64,000 nt of DNA from positions 1 through 64,000 of the IMG/VR virus record IMGVR_UViG_3300022538_000960; one strand, written 5' to 3'. Shown here in pieces: positions 23,991-33,713 of the stretch (position 1 is its first letter; every line of letters begins with the position of its first letter). Position numbers and translations under genes: made by a program. Below the pieces are notes generated by a model. It did no database searches and was not told the DNA's origin. It saw only the letters and a program-made list of their open reading frames with translations. This stretch comes from a virus.

Positions 23991-24793
23991 TAGAATACCC
24001 AATGAAATCCTCACATGCTATAAAAATGGGCATAGCTTCAATTGAAAAAGTGCCAATATCTGGATTCACGGAATTCGATTTTCTGAAAGACTATTTTCCA
24101 GAGAAATATTTTGACAATTATGTAATACCAAAAGAAAACCAGCGAAAACTTTTGATTCAACTGGACAATATAACGAGTTCACTATATGGCGGAATTCCTG
24201 TAATTTGTGCCGGTCCAAAATGCGAGATGAAGCATATTTGTCCTTTCGATAAACAAGGAATTGCCCCAGTGGGCTATCAATGTCCATTGGAAAGGATTTT
24301 TTTGGAGAAAGCAATCAGAGGATATATTGAAAGCGAAAGCCTAAATATGAGCAACAAGGATGAAATGGAGAAAGCCAGGGAATTAGCTGAATGCGACTTA
24401 TATATCAAATTCCGCACTCCCGCCATACTAGCTAAAAATCCCACGGCATTTCAAGAAATCGCAAGACGATATCATCCAGAAACCGGGCAATTGATTGAGG
24501 AAAAGACTGAAGTTTCGAAAGCGATGGACGTGCGCATGAAAATGACGAAGAGACGGGATCAAATCTTGGAAGAACTTGTATCTACTCGAAAGGGAAAACT
24601 TAAACATAAACTCATCAGGCCTGGCGAGGATTATGCTACTGCCGCTGCGAGATTATTGAAAAAATTGACAAATATTGAGATAAAAGATACTGAATTCGAA
24701 ATTGTCGAGGAGAGTAAAAGCGATGAAAATGGCAGGGACTCTGAGGGAGATAGCTCGGGGAAAATTGCTCCAGACGATTCAGACAATTCATAA
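23987..24793 (+). CDS. Cys-rich protein, possible small terminase subunit
   Basis: Protein of 268 residues. Around residues 70-100 four Cys lie in CAGPKCEMKHICPF and APVGYQCPLE, a likely metal site. The middle is helical and the C-terminus very acidic (ESKSDENGRDSEGDSS). Its place upstream of the terminase large subunit and the CP....APVGxxCPLE pattern suggest a small terminase subunit or packaging adaptor, but the link is weak. Co-translated with the AAA+ ATPase. Confidence 0.4.
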   Translation: MIEYPMKSSHAIKMGIASIEKVPISGFTEFDFLKDYFPEKYFDNYVIPKENQRKLLIQLDNITSSLYGGIPVICAGPKCEMKHICPFDKQGIAPVGYQCPLERIFLEKAIRGYIESESLNMSNKDEMEKARELAECDLYIKFRTPAILAKNPTAFQEIARRYHPETGQLIEEKTEVSKAMDVRMKMTKRRDQILEELVSTRKGKLKHKLIRPGEDYATAAARLLKKLTNIEIKDTEFEIVEESKSDENGRDSEGDSSGKIAPDDSDNS

Positions 24794-25049
24794 TTTATCA
24801 CCAACGGCAAAACGAAAATTAGCAGTATATGGAGGCATTGCTGCAGGATTCGGGGTCCTGGGCATAGCCAATAGCTGGAGAATGAATCGATACCGTGGCC
24901 AAATGACTCGGGATCAATATCAAAGATTCTTGCAAAGTCAGGGATATGTTCAACGGTTGCATAATGATAGGCGAAAATCTTATATGATGGGGCGCTCACT
25001 CCAGGAAGATCAGCTTCAACGTTTATTCCAGACTGGAGGCGTCCGGTAG
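24723..25049 (+). CDS. Small protein with Gly-rich hydrophobic segment
   Basis: Protein of 108 residues. A basic N-terminus leads to one membrane-like segment (LAVYGGIAAGFGVLGIANSW), then a Gln/Arg-rich tail. It overlaps the previous gene by 71 bases; ATG 24723 is chosen after GGAGAG, with an in-frame TTG further upstream. It may be an inner virion protein or membrane peptide delivered with DNA. Confidence 0.55.
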   Translation: MKMAGTLREIARGKLLQTIQTIHNLSPTAKRKLAVYGGIAAGFGVLGIANSWRMNRYRGQMTRDQYQRFLQSQGYVQRLHNDRRKSYMMGRSLQEDQLQRLFQTGGVR

Positions 25050-25561
25050 TGGGAACCCACGCATCTGTACTCAAATCGGTATCCTCTGCATTAAAGTCTG
25101 TTAAATCCAGAGTTACTAGACCTTCCGCTCAGATTGTTAGTAAGCCGGACGAAATGCGGATCATTCGGCATTTAAAACATATGGAAGGTAAATTGCCATT
25201 TAAGGTCGAAGGGAATATAATACGGACCGAAGGCCAAAATATCAAATTTGTTGAAAAACCAATTGGATCTATGGCAATAGCTGAGCATAGTAAACCTTGG
25301 TTTCCGTCCAATATTTCTCCGATGGAGAAACTCATATCCACCATACATGAAGTTGGCCGGGTCAAAGATCCATATCTGAATATCTATCCAAAAAGCGTAT
25401 TGGGTTCCAGATGGAGGGAATTGACAATATTGAATAATCCGACCAGGCTTGGGCCTAAGAGCTATGAGAAATTCACAAAAGGTGTTCAATTGTCATCAAA
25501 AGATAATATGCACGATTTTATTATCAGACAAGTTAAGGCTAAATATAAAAAGGTGGAATAG
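25049..25561 (+). CDS. Hypothetical virion-region protein, 170 aa
   Basis: Basic protein with no recognised motif. Start is GTG overlapping the previous stop (TAGTG), so it is translationally coupled. It belongs to the block of co-oriented unknown genes between the ATPase and the terminase. Confidence 0.5.
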   Translation: MGTHASVLKSVSSALKSVKSRVTRPSAQIVSKPDEMRIIRHLKHMEGKLPFKVEGNIIRTEGQNIKFVEKPIGSMAIAEHSKPWFPSNISPMEKLISTIHEVGRVKDPYLNIYPKSVLGSRWRELTILNNPTRLGPKSYEKFTKGVQLSSKDNMHDFIIRQVKAKYKKVE

Positions 25562-25569
25562 GAACTGGT

Positions 25570-26028
25570 ATGGGAATTTTTGGGCCGACTCGCGTATCCG
25601 TATTCGGTGCAGTTCAAAATCAATTGAAGCGAGGATATAGAAAAATTGTACCAATACAATCAGAATTTCCAAAATTGGTTGAGAAAAATCTTAAAAAGTT
25701 GGGAGCTACCAGGAAATATCATCCATTTACTATGAGGAAGGGCGCAAGAAAAACATATGGATACGAAATTGCGGACTACGCTAAGCCTCCCACTGAAGAT
25801 AAATTAACTCATGCTCTTGCTACTCATATAAATCAGATCAAGGGACGACCCCTATATCGTAAGCCATTGAATAATCCGGCCGTGATGGGAGGACATTGGA
25901 AATTCAAAATGGAAAGATATATGAAATTCGGCCAGCATCTATTTCCAACCCTTGGTGAGCATGTGCCACTGAGTTCTGCTGGAAGAATACTTCAGGGCAA
26001 AAAGCCATTTGTAGCAAAAACTGGATAA
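25570..26028 (+). CDS. Hypothetical virion-region protein, 152 aa
   Basis: Basic protein of 152 residues with no clear domain (MGIFGPTRVSVFGAV at the start). Part of the same tightly packed operon. GGAATAGGAACTGGT precedes the ATG. Confidence 0.5.
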   Translation: MGIFGPTRVSVFGAVQNQLKRGYRKIVPIQSEFPKLVEKNLKKLGATRKYHPFTMRKGARKTYGYEIADYAKPPTEDKLTHALATHINQIKGRPLYRKPLNNPAVMGGHWKFKMERYMKFGQHLFPTLGEHVPLSSAGRILQGKKPFVAKTG

Positions 26029-26037
26029 GGAGTTGGA

Positions 26038-26196
26038 ATGATGAAAGATAAACTTAATTTAAGAGGACTCAAGATTAAATATCCGAACAAAAAACAAATC
26101 AAGAGGTTTCAGAGGAAAATCGAGGAATTTGACAGAGCGATGGATGAAGCCATGAGAGTTACGGGAAAAGATCTTCGGCGAGAGTTTGAAATCTAA
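26038..26196 (+). CDS. Small charged helical protein, 52 aa
   Basis: Gene of 52 codons with AAGGAGTTGGA before two ATG codons. The product is a very basic N-terminus followed by an acidic/basic helix (KIEEFDRAMDEAMRV), perhaps a coiled coil. Function unknown. Confidence 0.5.
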   Translation: MMKDKLNLRGLKIKYPNKKQIKRFQRKIEEFDRAMDEAMRVTGKDLRREFEI

Positions 26197-26216
26197 TATA
26201 GGGAGAAAAATTTGAT

Positions 26217-26561
26217 ATGTTTGCAAAAGATATAAATTCTTGGCGGTCCATCGGCCGTTTCGTAAGCAGGTGGCTCGGACGACCAGCGGCTCAAGTATTG
26301 AGACACAAATGGCCAAGGAGATTAATTGCTGGTGGTGGTATGGGGGCATTCGCTGGCTATAAAGGTTTAACTGGGATTGCCTCCGGCTATAATATGATGG
26401 TTCAAAGTCCGGAAGATATGGCGAATCGAGCAAGGAATTACGGAATTTATGGGGATGAGCAGTTTTTTAGACGGCAAGGCAGGATGCCTAGCGCACATCT
26501 CGGCCATCCGGGCATTGGCTTGGCGATGTCTCGATTGAGACACGGAACTGGACTAAGATAG
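26217..26561 (+). CDS. Small Gly-rich membrane-like protein, 114 aa
   Basis: A basic N-terminus (WLGRPAAQVLRHKWPRR) is followed by a Gly/Ala-rich segment (LIAGGGMGAFAGYKGLTGIA) and a polar tail. The layout matches 24723-25049. It may insert in membranes as an ejection protein; function unknown. Confidence 0.5.
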   Translation: MFAKDINSWRSIGRFVSRWLGRPAAQVLRHKWPRRLIAGGGMGAFAGYKGLTGIASGYNMMVQSPEDMANRARNYGIYGDEQFFRRQGRMPSAHLGHPGIGLAMSRLRHGTGLR

Positions 26562-26599
26562 GATGACAATTATGAACGTCCAATCTGAAGGAGCGGACT

Positions 26600-26776
26600 A
26601 TGACAGACGGACTGATATTTGTGGGGATCATTATAATTTGGGATATTTTCAGAAGTTGGATCATTGCCCCCCGGAAAACAGAAAAGCGAATAAAAAAGCA
26701 CTTAATAAAATTGGAAGAGATATTAAAACGGCTGGAAAATAATCAGAACCATTGTATGAAAAATGGAGAGGAATAA
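26600..26776 (+). CDS. Small membrane protein, 58 aa
   Basis: Gene of 58 codons with GAAGGAGCGGACT before its ATG. One N-terminal membrane helix (LIFVGIIIIWDIFRSWII) and a basic coiled-coil tail resemble small anchor proteins. The next start follows directly (TAAATG). Confidence 0.5.
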   Translation: MTDGLIFVGIIIIWDIFRSWIIAPRKTEKRIKKHLIKLEEILKRLENNQNHCMKNGEE

Positions 26777-27616
26777 ATGTTAGGATTTTTAGCGACGTCA
26801 TTAATGTATATGAATTTAACGAAATCGAGATCCTTATTGAATGCTGCAATGTCTGGCAGTCCCGGAATAGTAGGAATGCGCTGGCTTGGCGCCGGCAAAT
26901 GGTATGATCCGCTCAGATATGCTAAGGGTCTTTTACTTCCTGGCGGAAAACCCCGAACTGATATCCTTGCTATAAATCCAGAAGGCCGATTGGGAACAAT
27001 GCTAACTAGAGGGTTTGCCGGCATGGCGGAAAGATTTCCAAGTCCGTGGACCAGAGGTATGGCAACTGTTACCGGAGCCCCGATTGGCGGGGGTCTCCGC
27101 TTCGGTGCATTTACTGGGCAAGGAATGATGTCTGCTGAATCCGCGTTGGCTGTCAGAACAAGTCTATCCAAGATGAATTATAAACAATTATTGAAAATGA
27201 CGGAAGGGGATGCTGGGAAATTATTGATGAGGACTGATCCGGCTCGTCTTACAGTTGCTGGAGCGAAGGGATTGGCTCCATCTCTGACTAGTAGTGCCAA
27301 AATGGCTGGAAGACTAAGAGTTGTAGGTGGGGTTGCCACACCATTAAATTATTTAATGTGGGGGTGGCTATTCGGATCATTGGCATATGGGGTCGGCCGA
27401 GGAGTTGGCGCAGTTGCCGGTGCGGTGCAGACATCGGCCGAACGAGTGGTGGGCCAAATCCGGAGCTTAGAGTTCGGTGGAGGTATGGCCCCAGCATTTC
27501 AAACTAGACTTGCGATAACCGAGCGGCAAAGAGCCATCCAAGAGATCGGAAGACACTCGCTTAATGCGCGTAGCTTGATGGGCCAAGAAGGCCGCCACAT
27601 GCAGGACATATATTGA
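26777..27616 (+). CDS. Gly/Ala-rich membrane-active-looking protein, 279 aa
   Basis: Protein of 279 residues with two hydrophobic, Gly-rich regions (GTMLTRGFAGMA ... GAPIGGGLRFGAFTGQG and YLMWGWLFGSLAYGVGRGVGAVAGAV) and a polar C-terminus ending GRHMQDIY. The composition resembles parts of the giant protein at 50200-56256. It may be an inner virion or ejection protein. Confidence 0.5.
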   Translation: MLGFLATSLMYMNLTKSRSLLNAAMSGSPGIVGMRWLGAGKWYDPLRYAKGLLLPGGKPRTDILAINPEGRLGTMLTRGFAGMAERFPSPWTRGMATVTGAPIGGGLRFGAFTGQGMMSAESALAVRTSLSKMNYKQLLKMTEGDAGKLLMRTDPARLTVAGAKGLAPSLTSSAKMAGRLRVVGGVATPLNYLMWGWLFGSLAYGVGRGVGAVAGAVQTSAERVVGQIRSLEFGGGMAPAFQTRLAITERQRAIQEIGRHSLNARSLMGQEGRHMQDIY

Positions 27617-27632
27617 CAAAGGGAAATTGACA

Positions 27633-29516
27633 ATGCCTCTTGAAAAATCAGAAGCTAGGAAAAAATTAGCATTACTAAAAACTTTGACTCCGGCTCAGTT
27701 AAAATCCGCGAAGTTAACTCAGTCAGATATGGATTATCTTGAAACTCTGTTGGATCCACTGAAGTGGGTGAAAAAGAATCTTAAAAATCCGGAGGATCCA
27801 AATAAAGGATTTATACCTTATGTTACTCAGGAATATATTATCTCGGAGGAAGCCTCCAAAGTTGCTGTAAGAACCTCAAGGCGCACAGGAAAGACAGTTG
27901 GAATAGCGGCAAAAGCTATTTACTTGGCATATACTGAGCCCAATACGCCTATTTTATTCATAGCACCCTACCAGGCTCAAATCCAAGAAATTTTTAGGGA
28001 CATGCAATCGTTGATTTCGGATACTCATTTGCGGGATTCAATAAAACGATCTGTGGAGCACCCCTTTTATCAAATTCACCTAAAAAATGGATCCACCATA
28101 TTTGGAATGACTGCTGGAGCCAAATCTGGTAGACGAGGCACAGTGGTGCGAGGCCAGGGGGCAAAGTATTTATTTCTGGATGAGTTCGACTTCCTTCCGG
28201 AGGATGCTGTTGCAGCCATATTGATCATTATGAAATCTAGGAAGGATTCCCATCTATTTGTAACATCCAATCCTTCTGGCGCACGCTCATATTTTTATCA
28301 GTGGTGTAATTTTCCGGACAAACATGGATTTACTACCACACATTTTGGGAAAGAATATATACCGAATTGGACAGAAGAAGATGATAAATTTTTTATGGAA
28401 AACTATTCCACAAATGCGTGGTATAGGGAAGTTCTTGGAGAATTCGGCGAGGAAATGGTTGGGGTGTTCCCTCATCGATTCATAGACATGTCATTATTCG
28501 AATATGACTATAATATATTGGCACACAATCAACAAAACGCCTATATCATAGGGGTAGATTGGAACGCATCCCAAATAGGAGTGAAAATAATTCTTCTGGA
28601 ATATATTAGGAATACGGTTCCTACCCAGTCTGATAAATTATTCTTGAAGAGTGTCAATGGGATGAGGGATGAATTGAATCGCCAAGAAAAAACCAAAAAT
28701 TATGATAAATTGGATTGGGATTATTTTATTAGTAAATATCGCATATTTAGAATATATTCGATTGAGGGGGAAGAATTCACACAGAATGCCGCCGTTGATA
28801 AAATTCTTCGGCTATATAAGGAATATAATCCGGCATTTATATATGTTGATCAAGGGTACGGCGACGTTCAAATCGAATTACTACAAAAACAAGCATCTGA
28901 GTGGAACGATAAATTCCTTGCCAAGAAAGTTGTTGGGTGTAATTTCAGTACTACCATAGATGTTAAGGATCAATGGACAAATAAGCCTGTGAAGAAACGC
29001 CTTAAGAATTTTATGGTAAATTTGTCTGTTCGGACCCTTGAGCAATATCAGCTTGCACTTCCATATTCGGAAGACAATAAAGGATTGCTGGTTGGTCAAA
29101 TGAGGGAATATCGTGTTACAAAGGAAGGACCGACTCCCGCATACTCTTCTGAAAATGATCACTACTTGGATGCACTCATGTTGGCGATTTTGGGGTTTGA
29201 ATCGAATTTTGGTGAACTCTCTTCTGTTGCCAGAAAGAGGGAACCAATAAACATCCGAAAATCCTTCATTCCCATTATGGTGCAGCCCAAGGGAAAAGAA
29301 AATAGAATCATGGCTACAGCAACCCATGATGGGAGGCTGAAACCATTTGCTGATGAAATGGGTCTTCCATATGAATACAAGGAAGGGACCATACCAGATT
29401 TTACGTCAAAGCCAAGATCGAAAGCAAAAGCAAAACAGTTTAGGAAACCATTTAAACGAAGATTCACCGGAGTTCAAGGGAGAAAATGGCCACATTCTCG
29501 TTTAAGCTGGGAATGA
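27633..29516 (+). CDS. terL: Terminase large subunit
   Basis: Protein of 627 residues, the ATP-driven DNA-packaging motor. The ATPase domain has Walker A RTSRRTGKT (80-88), Walker B YLFLDEFDFL (179-188) and the coupling motif TSNPSG. The RNase H-like nuclease domain shows IIGVDWNASQIG (Asp309), AFIYVDQGYGD and a C-terminal Asp in ENDHYLDALML. Length and order are normal. ATG 27633 is preferred to an in-frame TTG two codons upstream. The HNH gene downstream is one of several mobile copies, not necessarily a packaging partner. Confidence 0.95.
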   Translation: MPLEKSEARKKLALLKTLTPAQLKSAKLTQSDMDYLETLLDPLKWVKKNLKNPEDPNKGFIPYVTQEYIISEEASKVAVRTSRRTGKTVGIAAKAIYLAYTEPNTPILFIAPYQAQIQEIFRDMQSLISDTHLRDSIKRSVEHPFYQIHLKNGSTIFGMTAGAKSGRRGTVVRGQGAKYLFLDEFDFLPEDAVAAILIIMKSRKDSHLFVTSNPSGARSYFYQWCNFPDKHGFTTTHFGKEYIPNWTEEDDKFFMENYSTNAWYREVLGEFGEEMVGVFPHRFIDMSLFEYDYNILAHNQQNAYIIGVDWNASQIGVKIILLEYIRNTVPTQSDKLFLKSVNGMRDELNRQEKTKNYDKLDWDYFISKYRIFRIYSIEGEEFTQNAAVDKILRLYKEYNPAFIYVDQGYGDVQIELLQKQASEWNDKFLAKKVVGCNFSTTIDVKDQWTNKPVKKRLKNFMVNLSVRTLEQYQLALPYSEDNKGLLVGQMREYRVTKEGPTPAYSSENDHYLDALMLAILGFESNFGELSSVARKREPINIRKSFIPIMVQPKGKENRIMATATHDGRLKPFADEMGLPYEYKEGTIPDFTSKPRSKAKAKQFRKPFKRRFTGVQGRKWPHSRLSWE

Positions 29517-29536
29517 AAATATAGTATGGAACAGAA

Positions 29537-30082
29537 ATGGAAACTATAATTACAAAAAAATGTTGTAGATGCAAGGAAATAAAATCCATAACAGAATTCT
29601 ATAAAAATAGATCAAAACGTGGTGGAATAGTTTCATTATGCAAATCTTGCGCAAGTATGGCTATAAAGGATTTACGGAAAAATGATCCTGAAAAATATCG
29701 GAATCAGATTCGCCATTTTTATGAAAGAAGACCTTTTTATGCTTGGGCACAAGGAACAATACGTCATCATAAAGATAATGGGATAAAAATAGAAATAAAT
29801 GTCAAAGAATTGGAAGAATTGGCGATCAACACCAAATATTGTCCCTTATGCGGATGCGAATTAAAACGTAATAATGGAATAGGACCAAATAATACTTCAC
29901 CGACTCTTGATAGAGTGAATGGTGAAAAAGTAATAAAAAAAGATAATATAATGATAATGTGTCATAAGTGTAATGCTACCAAAAGGGATCGAAGCTTAAG
30001 CGAATTCATACAATATTGCGAACATATTGTTTCTCTGAAAAATGCGATTTTGATTCGCATAAACCAATCTGCTGCGGAATAG
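29537..30082 (+). CDS. HNH homing endonuclease, family A
   Basis: Protein of 181 residues with an N-terminal finger (KCCRCKEIKSITEFY, CKSC) and the HNH core (CPLCGCELKR, SPTLDRVNG, MCHKCNATKRDRSLSEFI). Close relative of 9392-9952. Adjacent HNH and terL genes are common in phages, but multiple copies here favour a mobile element. Confidence 0.85.
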   Translation: METIITKKCCRCKEIKSITEFYKNRSKRGGIVSLCKSCASMAIKDLRKNDPEKYRNQIRHFYERRPFYAWAQGTIRHHKDNGIKIEINVKELEELAINTKYCPLCGCELKRNNGIGPNNTSPTLDRVNGEKVIKKDNIMIMCHKCNATKRDRSLSEFIQYCEHIVSLKNAILIRINQSAAE

Positions 30083-30110
30083 GACGTAATATAAACTATT
30101 AATTTTGAAA

Positions 30111-30128
30111 CCCTTGCTGTGGCAAGGG
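30111..30128. other. 7-bp hairpin before structural gene
   Basis: CCCTTGC and GCAAGGG pair around a TGTG loop, 28 bases before the gene at 30156. There is no T-run. It may adjust translation or mRNA stability. Confidence 0.3.
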
Positions 30129-30155
30129 ATGTGCCCGAAAATTTAAAGAAATAAA

Positions 30156-32105
30156 ATGAGTACATTTTCATTTAATGCCATAATTAGATCAATCAAATCT
30201 TTCAGAAAAGACCCAAAGTATAGTAAGAAAAATACTCTTGGGGAAGAATCTGAGCAAAAACGATGGATCACAGAGGGAAATAAGAAGGAAGTTAATAGAC
30301 TATTAAGTCCTTCCGTAAAAGTTGCCCATTTAGGTGCAGATGAGTCCCCAGCAGAAATGAGCAAGAAGCGGGATGCCGAGGATCGGAAATCCAAAATAAA
30401 CTCCGCGAAACAATTAATTGAATCTATTGACGATAAGTTCAATGATATAGAAAAATTAATTAATGACAGCGTGTCTACATTTTACATATTATTTGACCCT
30501 GATAAGTATCCTTTGGTATCTGATGCAGTTTCATTTTTTAGCGATGAAAGAAAAAACAACTTTATTGATTGGGACATATATGCCAAAGCTAAAACTAATT
30601 ATTTTATTGAGTTAAAAAGAGTTGGAAAGCAATATTCGGAGATAATGCAAGATGGTGGCCCCACTGCTATGTCGATTACACAGCAAACCGCCAAAGTCAA
30701 AAAAACGAATGTAATACTATTAGCATTTAAAGTTTTATTGGAACATTTGGAACAATGGTTTTGGGGTCTCCCAATTATCAAACAAGTATGTAAAATTAAA
30801 GTCCTGGGAAAACGATTGTTTAAATGTGAACAGAAAAGAAGTGATTATACCGGACGGGACGGCCAATTGTATATCCCAAAATCTCATGTTTCGAGTTCTA
30901 GTCTGGCAGATGCGGAACTGCTCGTTTCCAATGCCAAATACGTGCTGGAATACGTGCGAGGCGCTGCGTCTGGAGAAGAGGAATATATTGAGGCCGAATG
31001 GGGGAAAAACAAGCAGGTTTTTTTAATTGGTTATCTTCTTGAACCTGTCAAGATGGTTTTTACTAATTCGGCACATATAGCTTCTGGGGTGACAGATGAT
31101 GATCGAATAACTGCTATTGGATCCCAATCTTTATTTTACTCATCCGAGTTGCAAAAAGCCACAGCCAAAATTTCCATGGATACTAAGGATTTGGATTTGC
31201 TTCTGCATGGCAAATATTTGGAAGAATTGGATAGAATACTGGGCAGAATCATCAAGATATTGCATGGGTGGTACTTAGATCCAAGAACATATTGTTGCCT
31301 GATTAATGCATTCGGCGGGATTAATCGGGCAGTGCCAGAATGGCTGAGAACTATCAAATATGTCCTGGGTGCCGGAATGATTTTCTGTGAATTGGAAATG
31401 GATCTAAATGAAAAGAAATTGACTAATATTTTGAATCTGCTAATTACCAGCGCAACTGGATCCATAATTAATTCATTGGGAAATTTCCTAAGGGGATGGA
31501 CCAGGCAAAATGAAATTAAATTTATGAAATCTTTTTTGGCAGATAAATCGAAATTTATGAGATGCTTACCATTTGATCAATTGATAACTGAATTTGGCTT
31601 TTTCTTTGATGAAATGATCAATGATCTGGAGCATCTTTTGAGACAATATACGGAGTATCTTACAATTTCAAATTTAAATTTTGGAATCTATGTGTATGAT
31701 TTGGAAAGAAAGCAAAGACTCCAAGTACTATATGAATTTGTAGATCGATTTATTAATGCGTGGGATTGGGGGTACTTGTGCTCTGATCGTACTTCAAGAT
31801 CAGATGTAAGATCTACAGTTGATAGAAAGAAATATGATCCCCCAATGGTCGAAGCTGATGTGACAACATATGACAGGGATCCGGATGGAAGTTTTACTGC
31901 TGAAAAATCAGCGATGCAACCTATCGTGTCCAAAAGCGAGGCAAATTATTTCTTAAGACATGTTCTGAATGTCGAGCAGGATGTGATTGATGAAGTTATG
32001 ACACTGTACGAGGATCCAGATCAAATCGCAAATTGTTTGGAGGGTTGGGGAACCCAAGATGTTGAAATTTTGAAGAGACAGATAGAAAAGTTAGTGAATT
32101 TGTAA
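30156..32105 (+). CDS. Large hypothetical head/packaging-region protein
   Basis: Protein of 649 residues between terL and the portal. It is mostly helical with charged N-terminal coiled-coil-like segments (residues 60-120) and no enzymatic motif I can identify. It could be a head-completion or internal capsid protein. No strong ribosome binding site is visible. Confidence 0.55.
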   Translation: MSTFSFNAIIRSIKSFRKDPKYSKKNTLGEESEQKRWITEGNKKEVNRLLSPSVKVAHLGADESPAEMSKKRDAEDRKSKINSAKQLIESIDDKFNDIEKLINDSVSTFYILFDPDKYPLVSDAVSFFSDERKNNFIDWDIYAKAKTNYFIELKRVGKQYSEIMQDGGPTAMSITQQTAKVKKTNVILLAFKVLLEHLEQWFWGLPIIKQVCKIKVLGKRLFKCEQKRSDYTGRDGQLYIPKSHVSSSSLADAELLVSNAKYVLEYVRGAASGEEEYIEAEWGKNKQVFLIGYLLEPVKMVFTNSAHIASGVTDDDRITAIGSQSLFYSSELQKATAKISMDTKDLDLLLHGKYLEELDRILGRIIKILHGWYLDPRTYCCLINAFGGINRAVPEWLRTIKYVLGAGMIFCELEMDLNEKKLTNILNLLITSATGSIINSLGNFLRGWTRQNEIKFMKSFLADKSKFMRCLPFDQLITEFGFFFDEMINDLEHLLRQYTEYLTISNLNFGIYVYDLERKQRLQVLYEFVDRFINAWDWGYLCSDRTSRSDVRSTVDRKKYDPPMVEADVTTYDRDPDGSFTAEKSAMQPIVSKSEANYFLRHVLNVEQDVIDEVMTLYEDPDQIANCLEGWGTQDVEILKRQIEKLVNL

Positions 32106-32129
32106 GATTTTTGTTGCAAAGGTGAGTGA

Positions 32130-32145
32130 TTTGAGCTATAACTCA
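32130..32145 (+). promoter_or_regulatory. Promoter-like motif, copy 3
   Basis: TTTGAGCTATAACTCA in the 120-base gap before the portal gene, with TTGCAA 17 bases before TATAAC. Same core as 4067, 4111 and 47255. Confidence 0.5.
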
Positions 32146-32225
32146 ACTGAATTGGCGAAAATTAATTTATTCAAAATATTATGCAAATCATGTAGTAGCT
32201 TGAAGCGTGGTTGTATGATTTAAAA

Positions 32226-33650
32226 ATGAAAAATTTTTTCATATTTAATCCCAGGAAAAAAGTTCGCGATAAGGTAAGAAAGAGACAGATCGCAGTTGGA
32301 AAATTTTTAAATGCTATCGCGAGTAAATTCCATCGAGCTAAGTTTGAATCCCCCGAATATAATTTCTTTGTAATCAGAGATGCTCTTAATGAAGAGAGTT
32401 TGTTCCGAAGAGCTGTTGATAAATATCAAGAGCAAATTTGGAAAAATGGGTGGAAATTTAGTGGGAAGAATTCCAAAACTCTTAAATTAGTTCAGAAGAG
32501 ATTTCGGGAAATGGAAGTTGTCACCGGAATTTCTACGCATGATCTACTTGAAAGAATAAGTCGGCAATTGATAACATTTTCAAACAGCATGATTGTCAAG
32601 GTCAGAAATAAGAATTCTACCTCGGCTCATGCCTATCGGACATTTGATGGAAAGCTGCGGCAGCCAGTTGCCGGATATTTTGTCCAACCCATGGAATATA
32701 TGCAAATTTGTCGGGATGAATCTGGGAATATTGAAAAATATAGGTTGGGTTCCGATGCAAAGAAGGAATGGGGCCCTGAAGATGTTATACATGTATCAGT
32801 CCATAAGCATGAGGGTTATGCATTTGGAACCCCAATGGTTGTGCCAGTGATGGATGATATCTTATCATTGAGGCAGGTTGAAGAAAATCTCCAAATTTTG
32901 GTATTTCAGCATGCCATACCCCTGTATCATTTCGTAATTGGCACTGATGATGAAGAAGGGCATACAGATGAGATTGCAGATCTAAATCTTCAACTCGAGC
33001 AAATGCCAACGTATGGCTCTCTCACAACTACGAATAGGGTAAAAATCGATGTACTGGGTGCCCAGCGGGAGTCTATGGATCTGGAGCCCATACTTGACTA
33101 CTGGATAAACAGAGTTTTGGGTGGATTCGGAATGTCTAGTGTTTCCTTCGGTCGCCCTGATACGGCAAATAGAGGAACGGCCACCACCGTAGTTAAGGAA
33201 TTTCAAACAACCACCGCGATGTTTCAGCGGGCTATCAAGCATGCGGTGGAATTTAATATAATCCGTGAAATCTTAGAAGAAGGTGGATATAATTACTTAA
33301 CCCTCAAAGATCGCGATAAAGTCGAACTGTATATACCGGAAGTTGACCTTGATGAACAGATAAAAAGGGAGGTTCACGGTATTTATAAATATGAACACAA
33401 TTCGATTTCCGAGAGTGAAATGCGAGTTGATTTGGGAATGGACCCCATTGATAATGAAAATCGTCAGTCCATGTATATATGGCTCGTGAGAATTCCATTG
33501 GCATTAGTTGGTGCCGGGGATGAAACATTGGCTGATTATCCTAGTCTTGCAGAAATCTATGGAATTAGCTCAAAAGCAACCAGTAATTTAGAGCAACCAG
33601 CTAATCAATACGGACGAAAGCCCGTCAAAAATATGCCGAAGAATGATTAA
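32226..33650 (+). CDS. Portal protein
   Basis: Protein of 474 residues. The helical stem/crown pattern of HK97-type portals is recognisable: QVEENLQILVFQHAIPLY, then KIDVLGAQRESMDLEPILDYWINRVLGGFGMSSVSFGR and AMFQRAIKHAVEFNII. It forms the dodecameric DNA channel at one capsid vertex and docks the terminase. Position between terL and the prohead protease supports this. ATG 32226 is chosen over an in-frame TTG five codons upstream. Confidence 0.85.
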   Translation: MKNFFIFNPRKKVRDKVRKRQIAVGKFLNAIASKFHRAKFESPEYNFFVIRDALNEESLFRRAVDKYQEQIWKNGWKFSGKNSKTLKLVQKRFREMEVVTGISTHDLLERISRQLITFSNSMIVKVRNKNSTSAHAYRTFDGKLRQPVAGYFVQPMEYMQICRDESGNIEKYRLGSDAKKEWGPEDVIHVSVHKHEGYAFGTPMVVPVMDDILSLRQVEENLQILVFQHAIPLYHFVIGTDDEEGHTDEIADLNLQLEQMPTYGSLTTTNRVKIDVLGAQRESMDLEPILDYWINRVLGGFGMSSVSFGRPDTANRGTATTVVKEFQTTTAMFQRAIKHAVEFNIIREILEEGGYNYLTLKDRDKVELYIPEVDLDEQIKREVHGIYKYEHNSISESEMRVDLGMDPIDNENRQSMYIWLVRIPLALVGAGDETLADYPSLAEIYGISSKATSNLEQPANQYGRKPVKNMPKND

Positions 33651-33713
33651 TAAATATGAAACTTTATTTGCTAGTATGGAAATTAAAACAATTAACTATT
33701 CTATGAAAGAGAG

